A stretch of 33,825 nt of DNA, from positions 1-33,825 of the forward strand of contig CALWAZ010000078.1 of NCBI GenBank assembly GCA_944375725.1, in the 5' to 3' direction. Below the pieces are notes generated by a model. That model ran no database searches. It saw only the letters and a program-made list of their open reading frames with translations, and was not told the origin of the DNA. Of this stretch, positions 7,249 through 16,108 are shown in pieces (the stretch's first letter is position 1; every line of letters begins with the position of its first letter). The position numbers and the translations under genes are program-made. The stretch is from an uncultured Merdimonas sp. (GTDB lineage: Bacteria; Bacillota; Clostridia; Lachnospirales; Lachnospiraceae).

Positions 7249-10200
7249 GAATCCTTCTATTAAAAAAGTTCTCGTGATTGGCTCCGGCCCTATTGTGATC
7301 GGCCAGGCGGCGGAGTTTGACTATGCAGGAACCCAGGCCTGCCGTTCTTTGAAGGAGGAAGGAATCGAGGTTGTTCTTCTGAACTCCAACCCGGCAACGA
7401 TTATGACCGACAAGGATATTGCCGATCACGTATATATTGAGCCATTGACTGTGGAAGTAGTGGAGCAGCTGATTATCAAGGAACAGCCGGACAGCGTGCT
7501 GCCGACTCTGGGCGGCCAGGCGGGCTTAAATCTTGCCATGGAGCTGGAGGAGAGAGGATTCTTGAAGGAGCATCATGTGCGCCTGATTGGAACCACCTCC
7601 GAGACCATCAAGAAGGCGGAGGACCGTCTGGAATTTAAGAGTACCATGGAGAAGATCGGTGAGCCTGTAGCAGCTTCTCTGGTGGTGGAAAGCGTGGAAG
7701 ACGGTATTGTCTTCGCGAATAAGATCGGCTATCCGGTAGTGCTGCGCCCGGCTTACACCCTTGGCGGAAGCGGCGGCGGAATCGCCCACAACCAGGAAGA
7801 GCTGGAAGAGATTCTGGCCAACGGCCTGCGGCTTTCCCGTGTGGGCCAGGTGCTTGTGGAGCGCTGCATCGCAGGATGGAAAGAGATTGAGTATGAGGTA
7901 ATGCGGGACAGCGCAGGCAACTGCATCACCGTATGTAATATGGAAAATATCGATCCGGTGGGCGTGCACACCGGTGACAGTATCGTAGTGGCTCCCTCTC
8001 AGACTCTGGGGGACAAGGAGTACCAGATGCTGCGTACCTCCGCGCTGAATATCATCAGTGAGCTGAATATTACCGGAGGCTGCAACGTGCAGTACGCGCT
8101 CCATCCGGAAAGCTTTGAATACTGCGTTATCGAGGTAAATCCCCGTGTAAGCCGTTCCTCCGCTCTGGCTTCCAAGGCGACAGGCTACCCCATCGCAAAG
8201 GTGGCGGCGAAGATTGCCCTGGGCTATACGCTGGATGAGATTCCGAACGCGATTACCGGCCAGACCATGGCCAGCTTCGAGCCCATGCTGGACTACTGCG
8301 TGGTGAAGCTGCCCCGTCTGCCCTTTGATAAATTTATCAGCGCGAAGCGTACACTGACCACGCAGATGAAGGCTACCGGAGAGGTCATGGCGATCTGCGA
8401 CAACTTTGAGGGAGCCCTGATGAAGGCCATCCGTTCTCTGGAACAGCATGTGGACAGCCTGATGTCCTATGACTTTACTGCCCTTTCCAGGGAAGAGGTC
8501 CTCAAGCAGCTTGAGGTGGTAGACGACCGCCGTATCTGGGTGATCGCGGAAGCCATCCGGAAGGGCATTCCCTATGAGAAAATTCATGAAATCACAAAGA
8601 TTGACCTGTGGTTTATCGACAAGATTGCGATTCTTGTGGAGATGGAGCGGAAGCTTAAGGAGCAGGAGCTGACTGTGGAGCTTCTGAAGGAAGCGAAGCG
8701 GATTGAATTCCCGGATAATGTGATTGCCCGCCTGACCGGAAAGACAGAGGAAGAAATCCGGGATATGCGGTATGCGAACGGCATTACGGCCGCCTATAAG
8801 ATGGTGGATACCTGTGCGGCAGAATTCGCCGCCACGACTCCCTATTATTATTCTGTATTCGGCAGTGAAAATGAGGCTGATACGGCCAGCAGCCGCAGGA
8901 AGGTTCTGGTACTGGGCAGCGGCCCGATCCGCATCGGACAGGGCATTGAGTTTGACTTCTGTTCTGTGCACTGTACCTGGGCATTCTCCAAAGAAGGCTA
9001 TGAGACTATTATCATCAATAACAATCCGGAGACCGTAAGTACGGACTTTGATATTGCGGATAAGCTGTATTTTGAGCCCCTGACTCCCGAGGATGTGGAA
9101 AATGTGGTAAGGCTGGAGAAACCGGACGGAGCAGTGGTGCAGTTCGGCGGCCAGACAGCCATCAAGCTGACAGAGGCGCTGATGAAGATGGGCGTGCCCA
9201 TCCTGGGCACCTCCGCGGAGAACGTGGACGCGGCTGAGGACAGAGAGCTTTTCGATGAGATTCTGGAGAAGTGCGGCATTCCGCGGCCGAAGGGACATAC
9301 GGTATTTACAGCGGAAGAGGCCAAGAAAGCGGCTAATGAGCTGGGTTACCCGGTTCTGGTGCGTCCTTCCTATGTTCTGGGCGGCCAGGGCATGCAGATC
9401 GCCATCAATGACAAGGATGTGGAGGAGTTTATCGGTATTATCAACCGGATTACCCAGGAGCATCCGATCCTGGTGGACAAGTATCTTCAGGGCAAGGAGA
9501 TCGAGGTGGACGCGGTCTGCGACGGCGAGGATATCCTGATTCCCGGAATTATGGAGCATATTGAGCGTGCCGGTATCCATTCCGGCGACAGTATTTCTGT
9601 GTATCCGGCCAAGAGTATCAGTGATAAGGTGAAGGCTACCATCGAAGAGTATACCAGAAGACTGGCGCGTTCTCTTCATGTGATTGGCCTTATCAATATT
9701 CAGTTTATCGCCGTGGGCGACGAGGTATATGTCATCGAGGTAAATCCCCGGTCAAGCCGTACCGTGCCCTATATCAGCAAGGTGACTGGAATTCCCATTG
9801 TGCCGCTGGCTACACGGGTTATTCTGGGCCGCAAGATCCGGGAGCTTGGCTATACGCCGGGACTTCAGCCGGAGGCGGATTACTATGCTGTCAAGATGCC
9901 GGTGTTCTCCTTTGAGAAAATCCGGGGCGCGGATATCAGCCTTGGGCCGGAGATGAAATCCACCGGAGAGTGCCTGGGCATTGCGAAGACCTTCAACGAG
10001 GCCCTTTACAAGGCATTCCTGGGAGCGGGAATCCGTCTGCCCAAGTATAAGAATATGATTATGACGGTCCGTGACGAGGATAAGCCGGAGGCCGTGGAGA
10101 TCGCCAAGCGTTTTGAGGCGCTGGGATATCAGATCTACGCTACAAAGGGAACCGCGAGGGCCCTGATGGAAGCGGATGTGTCTGTGCGTCTGACCAGGAA

Positions 10201-10438
10201 GCTGGAGCAGGAGTCCCCGAACATTCTGGATCTGATTCTGGGCCACAGAATCGATCTGGTTATTGATACGCCTTCCCAGGGCGTAGAGCACAGCCATGAC
10301 GGCTTTGTGATCCGCCGGAACGCTATCGAGACGGGCGTCAATGTGCTGACAGCCATTGATACGGCAAAGGCGCTGGTGACCAGTCTGGAAAATACAGATG
10401 TGAAGGCGCTGACGCTGATTGATATAGCAAAAATCTGA
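7241..10438 (+). CDS. carB: Carbamoyl-phosphate synthase, large subunit
   Basis: Makes carbamoyl phosphate from bicarbonate, ammonia delivered by CarA, and two ATP. The 1,065 residues equal the usual full length. Two homologous ATP-grasp halves are visible: the first opens with GSGPIVIGQAAEFDY near residue 13 and the second with GSGPIRIGQGIEFDF near residue 557. Each half has the VLVRPSYVLGG-type loop and a FxVIEVNPRxSRxS metal site. The C-terminal 120 or so residues form the MGS-like allosteric domain (GYQIYATKGTARAL), where UMP or ornithine effects are exerted in relatives. The start overlaps carA, as in most carAB operons. No frameshift seen. Confidence 0.98.
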   Translation: MPKNPSIKKVLVIGSGPIVIGQAAEFDYAGTQACRSLKEEGIEVVLLNSNPATIMTDKDIADHVYIEPLTVEVVEQLIIKEQPDSVLPTLGGQAGLNLAMELEERGFLKEHHVRLIGTTSETIKKAEDRLEFKSTMEKIGEPVAASLVVESVEDGIVFANKIGYPVVLRPAYTLGGSGGGIAHNQEELEEILANGLRLSRVGQVLVERCIAGWKEIEYEVMRDSAGNCITVCNMENIDPVGVHTGDSIVVAPSQTLGDKEYQMLRTSALNIISELNITGGCNVQYALHPESFEYCVIEVNPRVSRSSALASKATGYPIAKVAAKIALGYTLDEIPNAITGQTMASFEPMLDYCVVKLPRLPFDKFISAKRTLTTQMKATGEVMAICDNFEGALMKAIRSLEQHVDSLMSYDFTALSREEVLKQLEVVDDRRIWVIAEAIRKGIPYEKIHEITKIDLWFIDKIAILVEMERKLKEQELTVELLKEAKRIEFPDNVIARLTGKTEEEIRDMRYANGITAAYKMVDTCAAEFAATTPYYYSVFGSENEADTASSRRKVLVLGSGPIRIGQGIEFDFCSVHCTWAFSKEGYETIIINNNPETVSTDFDIADKLYFEPLTPEDVENVVRLEKPDGAVVQFGGQTAIKLTEALMKMGVPILGTSAENVDAAEDRELFDEILEKCGIPRPKGHTVFTAEEAKKAANELGYPVLVRPSYVLGGQGMQIAINDKDVEEFIGIINRITQEHPILVDKYLQGKEIEVDAVCDGEDILIPGIMEHIERAGIHSGDSISVYPAKSISDKVKATIEEYTRRLARSLHVIGLINIQFIAVGDEVYVIEVNPRSSRTVPYISKVTGIPIVPLATRVILGRKIRELGYTPGLQPEADYYAVKMPVFSFEKIRGADISLGPEMKSTGECLGIAKTFNEALYKAFLGAGIRLPKYKNMIMTVRDEDKPEAVEIAKRFEALGYQIYATKGTARALMEADVSVRLTRKLEQESPNILDLILGHRIDLVIDTPSQGVEHSHDGFVIRRNAIETGVNVLTAIDTAKALVTSLENTDVKALTLIDIAKI

Positions 10439-10482
10439 TGATACAGAAGAGTTTCCCGGCCGGGAGCTCTTCGCGGGGCTGC

Positions 10483-10552
10483 CATGAAAATCCGGGCTTT
10501 TTGTCTGGTTTTCATGTGCAGTCTCTTTTGGTGTAAAAAGGCAGACGCCTTT
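10483..10552 (+). repeat. Two small inverted repeats in the carB-nnr gap
   Basis: CATGAAAA (10483-10490) pairs with TTTTCATG (10509-10516), extendable by two C-G pairs past a bulge. Further on AAAGGC (10537-10542) pairs with GCCTTT (10547-10552) across a 4-nt loop. Neither is followed by a convincing T-tract, so they are not called terminators; they may be 3' end or processing structures of the carAB message. No clear promoter was found in this 140-bp gap. Confidence 0.4.
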
Positions 10553-10578
10553 GACGGAGAAAGCGAGGGAAAAACTGC

Positions 10579-12177
10579 ATGAGACTTGCGGCGGCGGCAC
10601 AGATGAAAGAGATAGACCGGACAGCGATAGAGGAGCGCGCGATCCCCTCCCAGGTCCTGATGGAGCGGGCAGCCCGGCATGTGGCAGAAGAAGCAGAAGG
10701 CTGGCTGGCCAGGAAAAAAGAGGAAGGATTTCCTTCCGGGAAAGCATTTCGGATTGCAGTTTTCTGCGGCTCCGGCAATAATGGCGGGGACGGGGCGGCG
10801 GCAGCCCGCTTTCTGCTGGAAAAAGGCATGGAGGTGCGGGCCTTCCTTGTGGGAAACCGGGAAAAAATGACTCCGGATACAAGGCTGATGGAAGAAAGGC
10901 TTCAGAGGGCAGGCCTTTCCCTGGAAGACTGGCAGGAAGAAGGAGGTTCGGGAGAGGAGCAGAGAGACTGGTGCCGGAAGGCGGATTTGATCATAGACGC
11001 TCTTCTGGGCATCGGGCTGAAGGGAGAGGTGCGGCAAAATATGAGAGCTGTCCTTTCCTGGCTGGAAGAGCTGCCGGTACCGGTGCTGGCTGTGGACATT
11101 GCCAGCGGGATCAGCACAGATACAGGAGAGGTCCTGGGGACGGCTCTTCACGCGGAGCTGACGGTGACCTTTACTCTGCCGAAATTCGGCCATTATGAGG
11201 GCCAGGGAAGCTATTATGCCGGAATGTTGAAGGTATGCAGCATCGGAATCCCGGAAGAAGTGATAGAGGAAGTCCTGTCCGGAGACGGGAAACCGGTACC
11301 TGAGGCCTGCGATGAGAAATGGGCCCGGAGGATGCTTCCGAAGCGGAAGAAAGACGGCCATAAGGGAACCTTTGGAAGAGTTTCCATCACGGGCGGAAGC
11401 GTGGGGCTTACGGGAGCGCCTGTCCTGGCTTCCCGCGGCGCGGCCCGCTCTGGCAGCGGCCTTGTCTTTTTAAGCGTTCCCGAGAGTATCTATCCGATTG
11501 TGGCGGCTTCCTCGCTGGAGGTGATGCCCGCGCCTCTTCCCGATCAGAATGGGAAGATTTCTTCCGGAGCGTTTTTTCAGATTCTGGAAAGGCTGAACGC
11601 CTGCAATGCGGGCCTCATAGGACCCGGACTGGGCAGGAGCCAGGAGCTGTCTCTTCTGGTGTGCAAGCTGTTGGAGCAGACCGCGACGCCTCTGGTTCTG
11701 GACGCGGACGGCCTTTATGCCATAAAGGACCGGAAAGAGCTTTTAAGGCGGCGAAGAGAAAAGGGCCAGATTACGATTCTGACTCCCCACGAGGGAGAGT
11801 TTGCCTATCTGGGAGGAGACCTGTCTGCGGGGCGGAAAGAGGCGGCTCTGCGGTTCGCGGAAAAATATGGCTGTATCCTGGTGCTGAAAGGCCCGGCGAC
11901 GGTCACGGCTTCTCCGGATGGAAAAGTTTATATCAATACGACGGGAAATAATGGGATGGCAAAAGGCGGAAGCGGAGACGTGCTGGGCGGTATGGTGCTT
12001 TCCTTCCTGGGCCAGGGAATGGAGGCATGCCAGGCAGCCGCCCTTGCGGTATACCTGCACGGGCTGGCCGGGGACATCTGCCGGGACAAGCTTGGAGAAT
12101 ACGGAATGCTGCCGGGGGATCTGGCAGAAGCGGTTCCATCCGCCATCTTAAGACTGCAGAGGAGTGTAAGAGTATGA
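10579..12177 (+). CDS. nnr: Bifunctional NAD(P)H-hydrate epimerase / ADP-dependent dehydratase
   Basis: Repairs NADH and NADPH damaged by hydration. The N-terminal YjeF epimerase domain (about 1-230) interconverts R and S hydrates; the C-terminal ribokinase-like domain (about 250-525) dehydrates the S form using ADP. Signatures are CGSGNNGGDG at residues 63-72, DALLGIGLKG at 140-149, LDADGL at 374-379, TPHEGEF at 402-408 and GNNGMAKGGSGDVLGG at 456-471. The 532-residue length fits the fused form. The ATG at 10579 has a weak GAGGG site about 10 bases upstream. The stop overlaps the next gene's start (ATGA), so the permease is translated with it although no functional link is known. Confidence 0.95.
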   Translation: MRLAAAAQMKEIDRTAIEERAIPSQVLMERAARHVAEEAEGWLARKKEEGFPSGKAFRIAVFCGSGNNGGDGAAAARFLLEKGMEVRAFLVGNREKMTPDTRLMEERLQRAGLSLEDWQEEGGSGEEQRDWCRKADLIIDALLGIGLKGEVRQNMRAVLSWLEELPVPVLAVDIASGISTDTGEVLGTALHAELTVTFTLPKFGHYEGQGSYYAGMLKVCSIGIPEEVIEEVLSGDGKPVPEACDEKWARRMLPKRKKDGHKGTFGRVSITGGSVGLTGAPVLASRGAARSGSGLVFLSVPESIYPIVAASSLEVMPAPLPDQNGKISSGAFFQILERLNACNAGLIGPGLGRSQELSLLVCKLLEQTATPLVLDADGLYAIKDRKELLRRRREKGQITILTPHEGEFAYLGGDLSAGRKEAALRFAEKYGCILVLKGPATVTASPDGKVYINTTGNNGMAKGGSGDVLGGMVLSFLGQGMEACQAAALAVYLHGLAGDICRDKLGEYGMLPGDLAEAVPSAILRLQRSVRV

Positions 12178-13100
12178 TAGATATGGGAAGCCTGCTGACC
12201 ATGCAGGGCATGATGTTTCTGATGATATTGATTGGCGCGGGACTCAGAAAAATACAGATTGTGTCATCAGAAGGGCGCAGAAGCCTGACAAATCTGGTAG
12301 TTAATCTGATTCTGCCCTGCAACATTCTGTACGCCTTTTCCAACGGAGACGCCTCTGCCTTCCGTTCCATGATTGTGGTTGCGGCTATGGCGTTTATGAT
12401 TCAGCTCGTCTGGTATCTTCTGAGCAAGGTTCTCTGGAGAAAGATGGATAAAAGCCGCCAGGGCGTGATGCGCTATGCCTTTCAGTTTTCCAACTGCGGT
12501 TATCTGGGCAATCCGGTCATAGAAGGACTTTACGGGGCGCCGGGCCTGATGTACGCGTCTGTATTTCTGCTTCCGGTCCGTCTGTTCATGTGGAGCGTGG
12601 GTTTGGAGTGCTTTCAGGAAGGCGGGGGAAGCATCGGGAAGACCGTGAAGAGAGCGCTGACCCATCCCTGTGTGCTGGCTACGATTCTCGGACTGGTATG
12701 GATGTTTTTTCCGGTGAAGCTGCCGGATTTTCTGTATAACACCATTTCCGGCTTCAATCAGTGCCTGACGCCTGTGACCATGCTGGTCATCGGATTTATT
12801 ATGGCGGAAACGGATCTGCGGAAAATGTTCTGCAGGGATTTGTTTGTGATTACGGCTTTAAGGCTGCTGGTACAGCCCATGCTGGTTCTGGCAGTCTGCC
12901 GGCTGCTGAACCTGGAGACACTGGTGGCTGAGGTGGTCACAGTTCTGGTGTCCATGCCGGTGGCAAATACCACGGCCCTTCTGGCTTCCCAGCATGACTG
13001 CGATTATGCCTTTGCCAGCAATGTGGTGGTCTTTACCACCCTGGTGTCTATGATCACGATTCCCATGTACAGCCTGCTCGTGGGCGCAGTGTTTGGTTAA
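12174..13100 (+). CDS. AEC-family (auxin efflux carrier-like) permease
   Basis: Membrane transporter of 308 residues with about ten hydrophobic segments arranged as two halves, as in the AEC family that includes malate/malonate permeases and YfdV-like proteins. Recognisable features are the N-terminal NLVVNLILPCNILYAF segment, the mid-protein FSNCGYLGNPVIEGLYG motif, and PVANTTALLASQHDCD near the C terminus. The start at 12174 forms an ATGA overlap with nnr and has an AGAGGAG site 10-15 bases upstream. An upstream in-frame ATG would lie deep inside nnr without a ribosome site and is not favoured. The substrate is unknown; a carboxylic or amino acid is likely from the family. Confidence 0.85.
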   Translation: MIDMGSLLTMQGMMFLMILIGAGLRKIQIVSSEGRRSLTNLVVNLILPCNILYAFSNGDASAFRSMIVVAAMAFMIQLVWYLLSKVLWRKMDKSRQGVMRYAFQFSNCGYLGNPVIEGLYGAPGLMYASVFLLPVRLFMWSVGLECFQEGGGSIGKTVKRALTHPCVLATILGLVWMFFPVKLPDFLYNTISGFNQCLTPVTMLVIGFIMAETDLRKMFCRDLFVITALRLLVQPMLVLAVCRLLNLETLVAEVVTVLVSMPVANTTALLASQHDCDYAFASNVVVFTTLVSMITIPMYSLLVGAVFG

Positions 13101-13102
13101 GC

Positions 13103-13131
13103 TTGCCGGTCCTGCTGTTTTGTGATAAGAT
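13103..13131 (+). promoter_or_regulatory. Promoter for the prmA operon
   Basis: TTGCCG (13103-13108), 17 bp, TAAGAT (13126-13131), located directly after the permease stop and about 70 bp before prmA. No clear terminator separates it from the permease, so some readthrough is likely. Confidence 0.6.
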
Positions 13132-13201
13132 GTGCAGAGACAAAGAGCAGGAAAAGCTGCGGAATATCAGAAATAAAGCAGTCAAAAAGGAGAGAACGGC
13201 T

Positions 13202-14161
13202 TTGAAGTGGAATAAATATACATTGAAAACGACAGCGGATGCGGAGGACCTGATCAGCTCCATGATGCAGGATGTGGGGATTCAGGGAATTGAGATTGAG
13301 GACAAGGTGCCCTTAAGCCAGAGAGAAAAGGAGCAGATGTTTGTGGATATTCTGCCGGATGTGCCTGACGATGACGGTGTGGCTTACATCAGCTTTTACC
13401 TGGAGCCTGACGAGGATCAGGCAGAGATACTCCGAAAGGTGGAAGAGGGGCTGGATGAGATCCGCGGCTGGGGCGTGGATGTGGGAGAGGCTACCATTAC
13501 TGCCTCCGAGACGGAGGATAAGGACTGGATCAACAACTGGAAGGAATTCTTCCATCAGTTCTATGTGGACGATATTCTGATCAAACCCTCCTGGGAGGAG
13601 GTGCGGCCGGAGGATCGGGACAAGCTTCTGATCCAGATTGATCCGGGCACGGCGTTTGGAACGGGAATGCATGAGACGACACAGCTGTGTATCCGCCAGC
13701 TGCGGAAATATCTGACGCCGGAGACAGTGCTTCTGGATGTGGGAACGGGAAGCGGAATCCTTTCCATCATCAGCCTGAAGCTTGGCGCGAAGCGGGCAGT
13801 GGGAACCGATCTGGATCCCTGCGCCCTGGAAGCGGTAAAGGAAAATATGGAGGTCAACGGCATCGATCCGTCCTCCTTTGAGATGATGATCGGAAATATC
13901 ATTACCGATAAGGAGATTCAGGACCGGGTGGGATACGGCTGCTACGATATTGTGGTGGCTAATATTCTGGCGGAGGTTCTGGTGCCTCTGACCCCTGTGA
14001 TTTTAAATCAGCTGAAAACCGGCGGCATCTATATTACCTCCGGCATCATTGACGATAAGGAAGAGCTGGTAGTGAAGACCATAAAGGACTGCGGTCTGAC
14101 AGTTCTTGAGGTGGCGCATCAGGGTGAATGGGTCAGCGTGACGGCCCGGAAGGATCAGTAA
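13202..14161 (+). CDS. prmA: Ribosomal protein L11 methyltransferase
   Basis: SAM-dependent enzyme that methylates lysines and the N terminus of ribosomal protein L11. The TTG at 13202 is chosen as start because AAGGAG lies 9 bases upstream (13187-13192) and it gives MKWNKYTL, the usual PrmA beginning, and 319 residues, the usual length. An ATG at 13103 would add 33 residues unlike the family and overlap the promoter. Family motifs: DPGTAFGTGMHETT at 147-160, SAM-binding DVGTGSG at 179-185, and the catalytic-region VVANILAEVL at 251-260. It heads an operon with rsmE, a cysteine desulfurase and thiI, all tied to translation. Confidence 0.95.
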   Translation: MKWNKYTLKTTADAEDLISSMMQDVGIQGIEIEDKVPLSQREKEQMFVDILPDVPDDDGVAYISFYLEPDEDQAEILRKVEEGLDEIRGWGVDVGEATITASETEDKDWINNWKEFFHQFYVDDILIKPSWEEVRPEDRDKLLIQIDPGTAFGTGMHETTQLCIRQLRKYLTPETVLLDVGTGSGILSIISLKLGAKRAVGTDLDPCALEAVKENMEVNGIDPSSFEMMIGNIITDKEIQDRVGYGCYDIVVANILAEVLVPLTPVILNQLKTGGIYITSGIIDDKEELVVKTIKDCGLTVLEVAHQGEWVSVTARKDQ

Positions 14162-14181
14162 GGATAAAGGAGCTTTCGAGT

Positions 14182-14919
14182 ATGCATCGTTTTTTTGCGG
14201 AGCCATCCAGGATTGGGGAAAAGGAAATTGTGATAACCGGGCCGGATGTGAATCACATCCGGAATGTTCTGCGCATGCGGCCGGGAGAGGAGCTTCTGAT
14301 CGCGGACGGAAGCGGCGGGGAGTACCGCTGTCTGATTTCTGAAATCAGAGAGGATGAGGTGCGGGCGGAAATCTGCTGGAAGCTTGCCGGAAACGCGGAG
14401 CTGCCCTGTAAAATCACGCTGTTTCAGGGACTGCCCAAAGGCGACAAGATGGACTTTATCGTCCAGAAGTGCGTGGAGCTGGGCGCAGCCCGGATTGTTC
14501 CGGTCTCTACCAGGCGGACAATCGTGAAGCTGGACGCGAAAAAGGAGGCAAGCCGCAGAAAGCGCTGGAGCGGAATCTCCGAGAGCGCGGCCAAGCAGTC
14601 AGGCCGGGGAGTGCTCCCGGAGATCACCGGCGTGAAGAGCTTTCAGGAGGCCCTGAAAGAGGCGGAGGCTCTGGATGTCTGCCTGATTCCCTATGAGAGA
14701 GCGGAAGACATGGCCCGCACCAGGGAGGTGCTGGGCAGTATCGTTCCGGGCGCATCTATTGGCATTTTCATCGGGCCGGAGGGCGGCTTTGAGGAAGAAG
14801 AGGTGGAAAAAGCCATGGAAGCGGGAGCGAAGGCCATTACGCTGGGCCGCAGAATCCTGCGCACCGAGACGGCAGGCATGGCGGTGCTGGCTGTGCTTGG
14901 ATATTTACTGGAGGAATAG
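14182..14919 (+). CDS. rsmE: 16S rRNA (uracil-1498 N3) methyltransferase
   Basis: SPOUT-class enzyme that methylates N3 of U1498 in 16S rRNA using SAM. The start at 14182 gives MHRFFAEPSRIG, the typical RsmE N terminus, with AAAGGAGC upstream; an earlier in-frame ATG lies inside prmA. Length is 245 residues, as usual. The N-terminal PUA-like domain contains HIRNVLRMRPGEEL (about 25-38). The knotted SPOUT domain ends with FIGPEGGF (196-203) and LGRRILRTETA (221-231), which form the SAM pocket. Located 20 bp after prmA, a pairing conserved in many Firmicutes. Confidence 0.96.
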   Translation: MHRFFAEPSRIGEKEIVITGPDVNHIRNVLRMRPGEELLIADGSGGEYRCLISEIREDEVRAEICWKLAGNAELPCKITLFQGLPKGDKMDFIVQKCVELGAARIVPVSTRRTIVKLDAKKEASRRKRWSGISESAAKQSGRGVLPEITGVKSFQEALKEAEALDVCLIPYERAEDMARTREVLGSIVPGASIGIFIGPEGGFEEEEVEKAMEAGAKAITLGRRILRTETAGMAVLAVLGYLLEE

Positions 14920-14921
14920 CT

Positions 14922-16076
14922 ATGGAAGCATATTTGGATAATTCGGCGACGACCCGCTGCTACCCAAAAGCGGCAAAGCTGATGTATGATCTGATGACAG
15001 AGCATTACGGCAATACCTCTTCCCTTCATGCTAAGGGAGTGGAAGCCGAGCGTTATAAACGGGAGGCGGCGAAGATCATCGCCCGCAGCATGAAGGTGGA
15101 GGAGAAGGAGATCTGCTTTACCTCCGGCGGCACGGAGAGCGACAATCTGGCTCTTTTGGGATGTGCCCGGGCCAACCGCAGGGCAGGAAATCATCTGATT
15201 ACCACCTGCATTGAACACGCGGCTGTCCTGAATACCATGAGAGAGCTGGAGGAGGAGGGGTTCCGGGTGACTTATCTTCCGGTGGACGAAAAAGGCGTGG
15301 TGCGCCTGTCGGATCTGGAAGAGGCCCTTTGTGATGACACCATCCTGGTTTCTGTCATGTATGTGAATAATGAGATTGGTTCTGTGCAGCCCATCGGAGA
15401 GATCGGGGCCCTTTTAAAAAAGCAGAACCATAAAATTCTGTTTCATGTGGACGCGGTACAGGCCTATGGAAAATTCCGCATTTATCCCAAAAAGCTGGGC
15501 GTCGATCTGATGAGCGTCAGCAGCCATAAGATTCACGGGCCCAAGGGCGTGGGCTTCCTCTATGTGGATTCTCATGCGAAGATTCTCCCGATTCTGTTTG
15601 GAGGCGGCCAGCAGCGGGATTTACGTTCCGGTACGGAAAATGTTCCGGGAGACGCCGGGTTCGCGGAGGCGGTAAAAGAAATTTATACCGGTTTTGACGA
15701 GAAGATTGAGCGCCTGTATTCTCTCAGGGAATACTTTGTAAAGGAAATCGGAACGATTGAGGGAACCACCGTAAACGGGCCTGAGGGCCGGGAAGGGGCG
15801 CCCCATATTGTGAGCGTCAGCTTTGCGGGCGTGCGCAGCGAGGTGCTTCTGCACGCGCTGGAGGAGAAGGGGATCTATGTATCCTCCGGCTCGGCCTGTT
15901 CTTCCAACCATCCGGCCTTAAGCGGCACGCTGAAAGCCATCGGGGTCAAAAAAGATCTTTTGGATTCCACGCTTCGCTTCAGCTTCTGTGAATTTACCAC
16001 AAAGGAAGAGCTGGACTATACGCTTGAGGCCTTACGGGAGCTTCTGCCGGCCCTGCGGCGGTTTACCCGGAAATAA
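14922..16076 (+). CDS. Cysteine desulfurase (NifS/IscS family), probable sulfur donor for ThiI
   Basis: PLP enzyme that takes sulfur from cysteine as a persulfide on its own cysteine. The 384-residue protein starts YLDNSATT, binds PLP through Lys203 in SSHKIHGPKG, and carries the mobile catalytic Cys326 in SSGSACSS. RSGTENVPG and the aspartate in FHVDAVQAYG are also standard. It lies two bases after rsmE and 32 bases before thiI, the same pairing as nifZ-thiI in Bacillus, so supplying sulfur for 4-thiouridine is the likely job. General Fe-S assembly cannot be excluded, but no scaffold gene (iscU, sufU) is nearby. Confidence 0.93.
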   Translation: MEAYLDNSATTRCYPKAAKLMYDLMTEHYGNTSSLHAKGVEAERYKREAAKIIARSMKVEEKEICFTSGGTESDNLALLGCARANRRAGNHLITTCIEHAAVLNTMRELEEEGFRVTYLPVDEKGVVRLSDLEEALCDDTILVSVMYVNNEIGSVQPIGEIGALLKKQNHKILFHVDAVQAYGKFRIYPKKLGVDLMSVSSHKIHGPKGVGFLYVDSHAKILPILFGGGQQRDLRSGTENVPGDAGFAEAVKEIYTGFDEKIERLYSLREYFVKEIGTIEGTTVNGPEGREGAPHIVSVSFAGVRSEVLLHALEEKGIYVSSGSACSSNHPALSGTLKAIGVKKDLLDSTLRFSFCEFTTKEELDYTLEALRELLPALRRFTRK

Positions 16077-16108
16077 AGCGGGGCAGTGATAAGAGAAAGG
16101 GGAAAGAG

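Noticed and set aside
7526..9679. Minus-strand open frame of 717 codons opposite carB
   Set aside because: It is antisense to an undoubted full-length carB and has no family motif or ribosome site; long antisense frames are common against codon-biased genes.
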